Source: an uncultured Dehalococcoidia bacterium | Lineage (GTDB): Bacteria; Chloroflexota; Dehalococcoidia; Tepidiformales; Tepidiformaceae | Assembly: GCA_937864275.1 (NCBI GenBank) | Contig: CALMIW010000285.1 | Coordinates: 1 to 6,568, forward strand | Direction: 5' to 3' | DNA length: 6,568 nucleotides | Shown: piece after piece, positions 1 through 6,003 of the stretch | Numbering within the stretch: the stretch's first letter is position 1 | Layout of the letters: each line of letters opens with the position of its first letter | The notes under the pieces: generated by a model | Told to the model about the DNA's origin: nothing | What the model saw: the letters and a program-made list of their open reading frames with translations, nothing else | Databases searched by the model: none | Program-made: the position numbers and the translations under genes

Positions 1-116
1 GCCTTGCGGGTGGCGAGCTTGCCTTCGTCGCGCCCGGCAAGTAACGCGCGCAACCTCGCCTGTTCCGAGTCGATGCTGTCGACCAGTTCGCGGGACGACA
101 TATCAACTTTCGGCAT
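1..116 (-). CDS. Partial N-terminus of a hypothetical protein, possibly DinB-like
   Basis: The ATG at 116 on the minus strand opens a frame that runs off the left edge after about 38 residues. It begins MPKVDMSSRELVDSIDSEQ and continues with an amphipathic stretch containing ARLRALLAGRDEGKLATRKA. The pattern of a leading helix, an 'ARLxALLAG' core and a following Leu-x-x-Arg is reminiscent of the first helix of DinB/ClbS-type four-helix-bundle proteins. Too little is present to see the metal-binding histidines, so this is only a suggestion. No convincing Shine-Dalgarno sequence precedes the ATG. The internal ATG at codon 6 is an alternative start. The gene diverges from the vapBC pair. Confidence 0.5.
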   Translation of the reverse strand, partial: MPKVDMSSRELVDSIDSEQARLRALLAGRDEGKLATRK

Positions 117-252
117 GGGCGAGATTCTAGGTGGGTTGGCAGGTGGCCGGCTACTGACAGCTCCGGACATCTCTCCGTGCGGGATGCGGGAGACGGTTGG
201 GGTTCGGCCAGGGAATCGGGCAGCACTTCCTCTGATGGTCTCGCAGCGCACC

Positions 253-271
253 GATGCATCGATATGCTAAT
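253..271 (+). promoter_or_regulatory. Candidate promoter and operator for vapBC
   Basis: A perfect 8-bp palindrome, gatgcatc (253-260), runs into atcgat and a gcat-cgat-atgc inverted repeat (256-267). It overlaps a TAnnnT-type -10 candidate, tatgct (263-268). Only 11 bases separate that element from the vapB ATG, and there is no Shine-Dalgarno sequence, so a leaderless or nearly leaderless transcript is possible. RHH antitoxins of VapB type normally bind inverted repeats overlapping their own promoter, which fits the position. I see no good -35 box. This is inference from position and symmetry only. Confidence 0.35.
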
Positions 272-279
272 CTGCCTGT

Positions 280-531
280 ATGCGCACCACGCTCAACATC
301 GATGATGAGCTCCTCAAGGAAGCGAAGATCGCAGCCATCCGGGAGGGCATCACGCTCACGGAATACATCGAGCGAGCCCTCAAGCACGAATGCCCGGAGG
401 CTCCGAAAAAGGTCGCCAGGGGTACATGGAAGATGCCGACTCGCGAAGGAGGCCCGGTGCCTGGATTCGACTGGAGCTGGAGCTACGGAAAGATGATCGA
501 GTTCCTCGAAGGCCCCGATGCTCGTCCCTGA
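280..531 (+). CDS. vapB: VapB-family ribbon-helix-helix antitoxin
   Basis: This 83-residue protein is the likely antitoxin of a type II toxin-antitoxin module. It would neutralise the adjacent PIN-domain RNase and repress its own operon. Residues 1-35 look like a ribbon-helix-helix DNA-binding unit: a short beta strand (MRTTLNIDD) and two helices (about 9-21 and 25-35, ending YIERAL). The C-terminal tail (about 50-78) carries GGPVPGFDWSW followed by a hydrophobic helix, MIEFLEG. This resembles the 'GG-x-x-PG-x-D' tail with which many VapB antitoxins wrap the toxin. The tail is unusually rich in Trp (W50, W65, W67). The ATG at 280 has no Shine-Dalgarno sequence and sits about 11 bases after a -10-like element, so translation may be leaderless. 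The stop codon lies inside the toxin gene, a 14-bp overlap that implies coupled expression. Confidence 0.88.
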   Translation: MRTTLNIDDELLKEAKIAAIREGITLTEYIERALKHECPEAPKKVARGTWKMPTREGGPVPGFDWSWSYGKMIEFLEGPDARP

Positions 532-949
532 TACGAACATCCTCCTCAATGCCGAAAACCGGTCTTCCGAGCATCATTTGGCTTCCCGATCGTGGCTGGA
601 GGCGGTCGGCAACGGCGAAACGCCGCTGGCGATTCCGTCGACGGTGCTGTTCGGCTTCGTCCGAATCGCCACCAACGCAAGGATGTCGGAGAACGTAATG
701 ACCACGGCCGAAGCGTTCGCGGTCTGCGATGCGATCCGGACGATGCCGGCCTTCGAACCGTTGCACGAGGGACCACTGCATTGGCGCATCTTCGAGGAGA
801 TTGCGACGTCGGCTAGCATCTCCGGCGGTGGCCTCTCAGACGCCTACCTCGCCGCTTTCGCCATCGAGCACGACGCGACGTTCGTCTCCTTCGACCGCGG
901 CTTCGCCCGGTTTCCCGGTCTCAAGCTCTTCGTGCCGGGGGCGGCCTGA
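518..949 (+). CDS. vapC: VapC-family PIN-domain toxin (ribonuclease)
   Basis: This 143-residue single PIN domain matches the usual VapC length. PIN toxins are Mg2+-dependent RNases that cut tRNA or rRNA and arrest growth. The first strand carries VPDTNILLNA (D5). The later acidic motif is LSDAYLAAFAIEHDA (D108), followed by FVSFDRGFARFPGL (D126). At the second motif, where many PIN domains have Glu, the sequence is VLFGFVRIATN, with Gly at residue 46. From memory, this 'FGFxRIAT' form also occurs in a mycobacterial VapC subgroup (VapC33-like), so it is probably a subfamily trait and not decay. GAAGG at 508-512 gives a ribosome site 5 bases before the ATG. The gene overlaps the antitoxin by 14 bp. 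Its stop is one base from the stop of the convergent permease gene, leaving no room for a terminator between them. Confidence 0.92.
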   Translation: MLVPDTNILLNAENRSSEHHLASRSWLEAVGNGETPLAIPSTVLFGFVRIATNARMSENVMTTAEAFAVCDAIRTMPAFEPLHEGPLHWRIFEEIATSASISGGGLSDAYLAAFAIEHDATFVSFDRGFARFPGLKLFVPGAA

Positions 950-950
950 T

Positions 951-1789
951 TCAGTTCACCCGGTCGCCGGTTTGTTTGCTGAACTGCTGGGTGCCGAAGG
1001 CGAGGCAGACCAATCCGGCCGCCAGGAGCACGCCCAGCGCGACGAGTATGTCGGCGTCCCAGCCTTCGACGATCGGGATGCGCATCGCCTCGATGGCGTA
1101 GGTCAGCGGGTTCAGCCGCGCCGCGACCTCCATCCAGCGCGGCAGAGCATCGAGCGGGACAAAGGCGTTGCTGATGAACAGCAGCGGCATCGTGATGAAC
1201 CCGGTGATTGCGAAGAACGTGCCGTGGCCAGGCACGGCATAGGCCAGCGCGGAGAATGAAGCCGTGACCGCCAGCGAGAGCAGTCCCGCCGTCGCGATGA
1301 TGACGAGGATGGCCGCAGGCCCCGCCTCGAAATGGACCCCGCCGATGACCGCGACGACCACGAGCGCCAGGACCTGCGCGGTCGCGAGCGCGAACTGGTA
1401 GACGAACCGGCTGACGATGATCGAACTGCGGGAGATCGGCATGCTCATCAGCTTGTCCAGGTAGCCGCCCTCCTTGTCCCACATCAGCGGCATCGCAGCG
1501 GCCACCCCGCCGCCTACCACCGTGAATGCCACGATCCCCGGCAGCGTGAACCCCGTGTAGTCGTCGGTCCCGATCACGCCCTTGTCGACGGCCCGGCCGA
1601 TGCCGGTGCCGAAGAACACCAGCCAGATCGCAGGCTGGGCGACGCTGAAAACGAGGTTCAACTTCTCCTGTCCCAGTTCGATGAACCAGCGCTTGGCAAG
1701 CGCCAGCACCTCCTGAAGCCAGTCCGAGACGGCCGAACCGCCCGGCAGGCTGCCCGTCTCCGTCGTTTCTCGCCGGATTGCCTGTTCCG

Positions 1790-1793
<4 letters not shown>
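951..1793 (-). CDS. ABC-2 type exporter permease, DrrB-like
   Basis: This 280-residue integral membrane subunit of an ABC exporter should form the pore as a dimer and be powered by the ATPase encoded just upstream. After a hydrophilic cytoplasmic N-terminus (1-45) come about six hydrophobic segments, near 46-64, 82-103, 127-152, 158-185, 190-213 and 248-268. The cytoplasmic loop WDKEGGYLDKLMSMPISRSS (105-124) is the typical ABC-2 'D/E-G-x-x-x-x-L-x-x-x-P-x-S-R' coupling region. FISNAFVPLDALPRWMEVAARLNPLTY (206-232) is the classic DrrB-family motif between the last helices. The ATG overlaps the ATPase stop by four bases (ATGA), with AAGGAG four bases before it, so the two are almost certainly co-translated. 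Substrate is unknown: relatives export anthracyclines, other drugs, lipids or polysaccharides. It ends one base from convergent vapC. Confidence 0.92.
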
Positions 1794-2739
<946 letters not shown>

Positions 2740-2743
<4 letters not shown>

Positions 2744-3123
2744 GTCACCAACCTCGAAGCTTCCCATTCGCGGGCCATTTTCCTCGGCGCGCTCGCAAGG
2801 TAGGCCTCGGTCAGGAGTTGTTCGAGATGCGCCCAGTCCACCGGTTCGAGGTCGAGCCGCATCCCTATCCAGCCGTGGCGGTGCATGTAGGCGGGCAGGT
2901 AGAACCGTTCCCGGTCCATGTCGATCAGCGCCGCCTGCACGCCGGGCATCGCCTTGCAGGTCACGCCGACGATGCCGTCGCCGTGGTGGTCGTTCAAGAA
3001 GTAGCAGAAGGTCTTCCCGTTGACCGTGAACCCCGAATGGACCGGGTTGTTCACCACCTCCGCGGTGCCCGGGAATGCCAGGCAGATCAACCGGACCTGC
3101 GCGCGCAGCGCCTCCGCATCCAT
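2740..3123 (-). CDS. MmcQ/YjbR-family protein
   Basis: This 127-residue protein matches the MmcQ/YjbR family in length and layout. An N-terminal helix (MDAEALRAQVRLICLAFPGTAE) is followed by beta strands with GFTVNGKTFCYFLNDHH (31-47) and GIVGVTCKAMPGVQAAL (50-66). The family motif FYLPAYMHRHGWIGMRLD (74-91) comes next, and then a C-terminal helix, VDWAHLEQLLTEAYLASAP. Members have a CyaY-like fold and are often labelled DNA-binding, but their physiological role is poorly known. The ATG at 3123 gives the common family N-terminus. An in-frame ATG at 3135 would add four residues and lies ten bases after a CATACT -10 candidate, so a leaderless start there is equally possible. Neither start has a good ribosome site. 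It is the first gene of a three-gene operon and overlaps the ABC ATPase by four bases (GTGA). Confidence 0.85.
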
Positions 3124-3145
3124 GTCATGCACCATAGTGCGCGCC

Positions 3146-3173
3146 AGTATGCGCGATCTTGTACGAAATTTCG
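3146..3173 (-). promoter_or_regulatory. Candidate promoter and 10-bp palindrome ahead of the YjbR-exporter operon
   Basis: On the minus strand CATACT (3151-3146) resembles a -10 box placed ten bases before the in-frame ATG at 3135. About 12 bases further upstream is the perfect palindrome cgaaatttcg (3164-3173), the most AT-rich spot in a GC-rich divergent gap. Its position near the -35 region suits a regulator site for the exporter operon, possibly shared with the divergent secreted-protein gene. No TTGACA-like -35 is visible. A 10-bp palindrome can arise by chance, so this is tentative. Confidence 0.3.
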
Positions 3174-3313
3174 CCGCCCCTCCTGTCACCCGGTGGCGGG
3201 AGTGTGCCGCTCCCAGCACAGCTGGCAGGCCCCCGTGGCCATCCGATTCTTCCCATACGGTCCTGCGAAAACGCGCGATGTGGTTGGAAGATAGCCGCGA
3301 GGTGGCTGAAGCG
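3174..3313. other. Remainder of divergent intergenic region
   Basis: These bases complete the gap between the YjbR operon and the secreted-protein gene. I see no convincing gene here. The open frame that extends upstream of the secreted protein into this gap overlaps the YjbR gene antisense and has no protein-like pattern. A weak inverted repeat (tgtgc/gcaca, 3203-3220) is present but not persuasive. GAGGTGG at 3299-3305 lies eight bases before the ATG at 3314 and fixes the start of the downstream gene. Confidence 0.5.
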
Positions 3314-4351
3314 ATGCGTTCTTTCCTTGCTCGGCAACTGGGGCGCCTGGGGATGCTCGCCGTCACGGCGATCGCGCTGGCCGGCGTGTTCGCGAGCGTC
3401 ACCGCGCTCGATGGCAGCCCGCGAGACTCACGCGACGGCGAATCCGCAGCCGCCGCGGGCCCGATCGAGTCGCCCTCGAATCTGCCATACCGCGCGTGGG
3501 TGGGTGGGCTCGCGGCGGACGAGGTGGCACCGGTGCCGCTGCCGCGCGCATCCGGTCCGATGCCGGTCCCGATCCTCGTCGTCCGCGGCACGGAACGCTA
3601 CAACGATTTCGCCGGCACGCCCTACGTCCGCTACGAGTTGCGAGTCGCCAACGCGCACGAGATTCCCGACTCCTTCTTCGCCGGGCCGTACAGCTGCAAT
3701 CCTCCCCAGCTGAGCGTCATCAACGGCGACACCGGCGCCTACATCTACGGCTTCTGCGGTGGCGGCGAGAACCCGGCAGCCGCGCGCAACGCCCTCCGCG
3801 ACGTCATCTGGTTCGGCATCCCCGAGGGCGTGGCGCCGCCGTCCAGGGTCTACATCAAGCTCTATGACACCAAAACGCAGGAAACGTTCTATTCGACAAC
3901 GGCCAGGTTGCCCGCCGTCCCGGAGACGTCGAAGAACGAAGTCCTCTCCGCGACCGTCGAGAACATCGATTGCCGCCCGTCCGCGACGCCGGGCGCGTGC
4001 AAGTCCCTGCCTCGAGAATGGGGCGCCTACGAGGTCACCGCCCGCATCACCTACAACTACGACGGCACCTACGGTCCCGATGCTCAGCTCCACGCGACGA
4101 TCCTCTGGGTTTATGGCACCTGCCTGGTGAACGGTCAGCAGGAGACGAGGCCGGTATTCGGCCAGCCGTCCACCGTCACGGTCGTGCTCTTGGCAGACCT
4201 GGCGACCGTACAGCACTGTGACGCGACCCAAACCATCACCGACAGTACCTACGGCTTGCTCGTCTGCCTCTCGGACGGCGCTCCACATCTCGACCGCGAC
4301 TGCAAGGAGTTCCCCTACCAGGAGCGCGATGTGACCTTCAGTCGCGACTAG
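3314..4351 (+). CDS. Secreted protein of unknown function, eight cysteines, beta-rich
   Basis: This is a 345-residue protein I do not recognise. Residues 1-31 form a Sec-type signal peptide. It has a basic start (R2, R7, R11), a hydrophobic core (LGMLAVTAIALAGVFASV, 12-29) and a plausible cleavage after VTA at 31. A low-complexity Ala/Pro/Asp linker (about 32-82) precedes two regions that alternate strand-like stretches, about 84-200 and 207-343, suggesting two Ig-like or similar beta-sandwich domains. The mature part has exactly eight Cys (128, 148, 220, 229, 270, 302, 318, 330), consistent with disulfides in an extracytoplasmic protein. No C-terminal anchor, sorting signal or lipobox is visible. 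The ATG at 3314 is chosen for its GAGGTGG ribosome site and for the signal peptide. An upstream ATG at 3278 lacks a ribosome site and would mask the signal peptide's N-region. The gene stands alone, divergent from the exporter operon and convergent with the MaoC gene. Confidence 0.8.
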   Translation: MRSFLARQLGRLGMLAVTAIALAGVFASVTALDGSPRDSRDGESAAAAGPIESPSNLPYRAWVGGLAADEVAPVPLPRASGPMPVPILVVRGTERYNDFAGTPYVRYELRVANAHEIPDSFFAGPYSCNPPQLSVINGDTGAYIYGFCGGGENPAAARNALRDVIWFGIPEGVAPPSRVYIKLYDTKTQETFYSTTARLPAVPETSKNEVLSATVENIDCRPSATPGACKSLPREWGAYEVTARITYNYDGTYGPDAQLHATILWVYGTCLVNGQQETRPVFGQPSTVTVVLLADLATVQHCDATQTITDSTYGLLVCLSDGAPHLDRDCKEFPYQERDVTFSRD

Positions 4352-4367
4352 CGGCTCGGGCGAGCCG
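4352..4367. terminator. Hairpin between convergent genes, candidate bidirectional terminator
   Basis: The arms cggctcg (4352-4358) and cgagccg (4361-4367) are exact inverted repeats. Realistically they form a 6-bp, nearly all-GC stem with a four-base loop. It begins on the base after the secreted-protein stop codon and occupies most of the 21-bp gap before the convergent MaoC stop, where a terminator serving both strands is expected. No T-tract follows on either strand, so it may rely on stem strength, an accessory factor or RNA-end protection. Confidence 0.5.
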
Positions 4368-4372
4368 GGAGC

Positions 4373-5200
4373 TCACGCCTTCGGCGGACGGATCCGGAAG
4401 ATCGTCGTGTGCCGAAGCCGCGCGCACTCCGTGCCGTCGTCGGCCAGGAGCGAACCGTCGAGTTCGGCGACGTGGTGTCCGTTCTGCTCGTATGCGCGCA
4501 GGAACGTCCCCGCCACCGTGAACGTCTGTCCCGCCTTCGCTGGCGCGAGGTGCTGCACCTGCGTGCGGATATGGATGGACGGCCCGTACTCGAACGAGTG
4601 CTTCAGCAGGGGCGTCATCCGCGCGGCGATCCAGCCGGGGTGGACCAGCGCCCCCGGCCCGGCGAACAACGCCGACTCGTCCTTCTGCTTCTCCCGCGCG
4701 TATGTGGCGGCGTCCTCCACGGTGAACGGCAGCGGCATCGGGCGCAGGTCGGCCATCTCCGGGGCCGTCTCCAGCGTCAGGATCGGGAGCGTCTCGGGCC
4801 GCACCTCCGCGTCCCGCCGCCGGGCTTCCGTCAACTCGCCGAACCACGCCGCCTTGCCCATCCCGGCCGTGCCCTCGATCGCCGCCGCGCCATCTGCATT
4901 CAGCATCTTCAGCGCGGCCTCGTCGCCTTCGCGTTCAACCCGGGCAGTCATCAGGTCGCCGGGGAAGACCGGCCGGCGAAAGCGCACATCGGCCCAGCCG
5001 TCGGAAAGCCAGCGTTCGCCGAACACCTCGAGCACGGCCGGAGTGAACCATCCGTACACCGTCCCACCGCCGACGAGAGCCGCGCGGAAGCCGTATTGCG
5101 ATGCCACCTCGGTCGAATGGATCGGGTTCGAAATCGTGGGGCTGTCCTCGCCATCGAGGAACGCCAGGATCGTCCGTTCCGCTGTCGCCGTTGCCGTCAT
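4373..5200 (-). CDS. MaoC-like double-hotdog protein (putative acyl dehydratase family)
   Basis: This 275-residue protein has two hotdog-type halves. The first (about 10-120) carries NPIHSTEVASQYGF (25-38), ALVGGGTVYGW (41-51) and VRFRRPVFPGD (72-82). These are the helix, turn and strand pattern of MaoC/R-hydratase proteins, which hydrate enoyl thioesters. The second (about 155-270) has ALVHPGWIAARM, then IHIRTQVQHLAPAKAGQTFTVAGTF and AELDGSLLADDGTECARLRHTTIF. In the classic motif G-D-x-N-P-I-H, the catalytic Asp sits two residues before Asn. Here that position is Ile23 (TISNPIH), with D19 shifted and H28 retained, so hydratase activity is doubtful. A substrate-binding or thioesterase-like role is possible. 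The ATG at 5200 has GGGAGG seven bases upstream and overlaps the acetyltransferase stop as ATGA, so the two genes form a coupled operon. Confidence 0.82.
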   Translation of the reverse strand: MTATATAERTILAFLDGEDSPTISNPIHSTEVASQYGFRAALVGGGTVYGWFTPAVLEVFGERWLSDGWADVRFRRPVFPGDLMTARVEREGDEAALKMLNADGAAAIEGTAGMGKAAWFGELTEARRRDAEVRPETLPILTLETAPEMADLRPMPLPFTVEDAATYAREKQKDESALFAGPGALVHPGWIAARMTPLLKHSFEYGPSIHIRTQVQHLAPAKAGQTFTVAGTFLRAYEQNGHHVAELDGSLLADDGTECARLRHTTIFRIRPPKA

Positions 5201-5652
5201 TGGTTGGCCTCCCACGCCATCTGGTAGTGCGTATCGTCCGCGCCAGTCTCGCAGAACCCGAGCCGTTCGTAGAGCCGCCGGGCGGGGTTCACCTTCAGGA
5301 CCTGGAGTGTCACGCCCAGCCCCCGGGAGGCCGCCCCCCGTGGCACTTCGCGCGGGACAGCGGAGCCGATTCCGTGGCCGTGGAAGCGAGGGTCCAGTTC
5401 GAGGTTCCCCACCCAGGTGCTCTCCGGCCGTGCCTCGAGCTCGAGGAATCCAGCCAGTTCGCCATCTACCTCGATCGCCTGGCGTTCCGGCGGCCAGTGG
5501 CTCTCCCAGAAGCGCTGCTGGAAGGCGTCGTCCCACGCGCCCCAGGTTTCTGCCACGTACCGCTCCATTGCCGCCCGGTGGATCGCGTAGAGCGCCGCGG
5601 ATTCGTCCTTCCGGGCCGGCCTCAGGTGATACTCGGGTGGTGGTCCGGCCAC
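5197..5652 (-). CDS. GNAT-family N-acetyltransferase
   Basis: This 151-residue protein is the normal size for a single GNAT domain, which transfers an acetyl group from acetyl-CoA to an amine. The N-terminus YHLRPARKDESAALYAIHRAAM forms strand 1 and helix 1. Strand 4 reads WVGNLELDPRFHGHGIGSAV, carrying the CoA-pyrophosphate loop R-x-x-G-x-G at 89-94. The late motif LQVLKVNPARRLYERLGF (116-133) has the conserved Asn and the Tyr-Glu-x-x-Gly-Phe end. The acceptor substrate cannot be told. The start is GTG at 5652, supported by GGAGG (5658-5662) five bases upstream. The next in-frame ATG would remove helix 1. It is the first gene of a two-gene operon with the MaoC-like gene and diverges from the Cys-rich gene. 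Confidence 0.92.
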   Translation of the reverse strand: MAGPPPEYHLRPARKDESAALYAIHRAAMERYVAETWGAWDDAFQQRFWESHWPPERQAIEVDGELAGFLELEARPESTWVGNLELDPRFHGHGIGSAVPREVPRGAASRGLGVTLQVLKVNPARRLYERLGFCETGADDTHYQMAWEANQ

Positions 5653-5706
5653 CTGCGCCTCCGCACGCCTCCCACTAAGCTGTGGGCACTTCGTGGAGGA
5701 ATCCTA
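5653..5706. promoter_or_regulatory. Divergent promoter region with inverted repeat
   Basis: Only 54 bases separate the GNAT gene (leftward) from the Cys-rich gene (rightward), so both promoters must overlap here or lie partly inside the genes. It contains the inverted repeat cccac-(6)-gtggg (5671-5686). The spacer taagct (5676-5681) also fits a TAnnnT -10 box for the rightward gene, giving a leader of roughly 19 bases that holds the ribosome site GGAGG (5695-5699). A repressor on the repeat would cover that -10 element. No clear -35 is visible. Confidence 0.4.
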
Positions 5707-6003
5707 ATGGCAATGCCGGATTTTCGCGTGATTTCGACCGATGACGGCGAGGGCGTCACCTACACCTGCGGCTGCCCCTGCGTCCCCACCGCTCGTCCCG
5801 ATGCGGACGGCTCGCCCGGGCACGAGCACTGCTGCTGCGGCAAAGTCCACTTCGTTGGTGCGGGCGCCCGCGCCGCCCTCGAGTCCTACCTGGCCGAACG
5901 CAAGGCGAGCCGCAAGCGCGAACCCGACTACGAGGTGGGCGCCACCTCGATCGCCATGGGCGGCGCTCCGCGGGAGGTCGCGTGGGCGTTCCCGAAGGAG
6001 TGA
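5707..6003 (+). CDS. Small Cys/His-cluster protein, putative metal-binding, unknown function
   Basis: This is a 98-residue protein I do not recognise as a named family. After a short strand-like start (MPDFRVISTDDGEGVTYT) come two tight clusters: CGCPC (C21, C23, C25) and, after a Pro/Asp/Gly loop, HEHCCCGKVH (H39, H41, C42, C43, C44, H48). These nine Cys/His side chains within 28 residues could bind one or more metal ions such as zinc or copper, or an Fe-S centre, but the spacing matches no zinc-finger or metallothionein pattern I know. A helix (about 52-70, ARAALESYLAERKASRKRE) and a polar tail ending AWAFPKE follow. There is no signal peptide, so it is probably cytoplasmic. The ATG at 5707 has GGAGG seven bases upstream, one of the best ribosome sites in the window. 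Its end overlaps the following acyltransferase gene, implying co-translation. Confidence 0.82.
   Translation: MAMPDFRVISTDDGEGVTYTCGCPCVPTARPDADGSPGHEHCCCGKVHFVGAGARAALESYLAERKASRKREPDYEVGATSIAMGGAPREVAWAFPKE

Noticed and set aside
940..975. Short GC-rich hairpins near the vapC/permease junction (gccg-gggg-cggc, ccgg-tcg-ccgg)
   Set aside because: The stems are only four base pairs, lie within coding sequence and have no T-tract; such matches are expected by chance at this GC content.
3203..3220. Inverted repeat tgtgc/gcaca upstream of the secreted-protein gene
   Set aside because: Five-base arms with an eight-base loop, not placed at a promoter element I can recognise; too weak to call.
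3020..3313. Upstream extension of the secreted-protein reading frame
   Set aside because: The open frame extends far upstream but lies antisense to the YjbR gene and would bury the signal peptide. The ATG at 3314 has a good ribosome site and a proper signal sequence.
3124..3591. Upstream extension of the YjbR frame to 3591
   Set aside because: The extra residues are low-complexity Arg/Ser/Ala-rich translation antisense to the secreted-protein gene. The family N-terminus is met at 3123 or 3135.
5201..5536. Upstream extension of the MaoC-like frame
   Set aside because: It overlaps the GNAT gene on the same strand in another frame and reads as Arg/Gly/Pro-rich noise. The ATGA overlap and ribosome site fix the start at 5200.
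4407..5678. 423-residue plus-strand open frame opposite the MaoC and GNAT genes
   Set aside because: Ser/Arg/Pro-rich composition without any domain pattern. The opposite strand encodes two recognisable families with ribosome sites.
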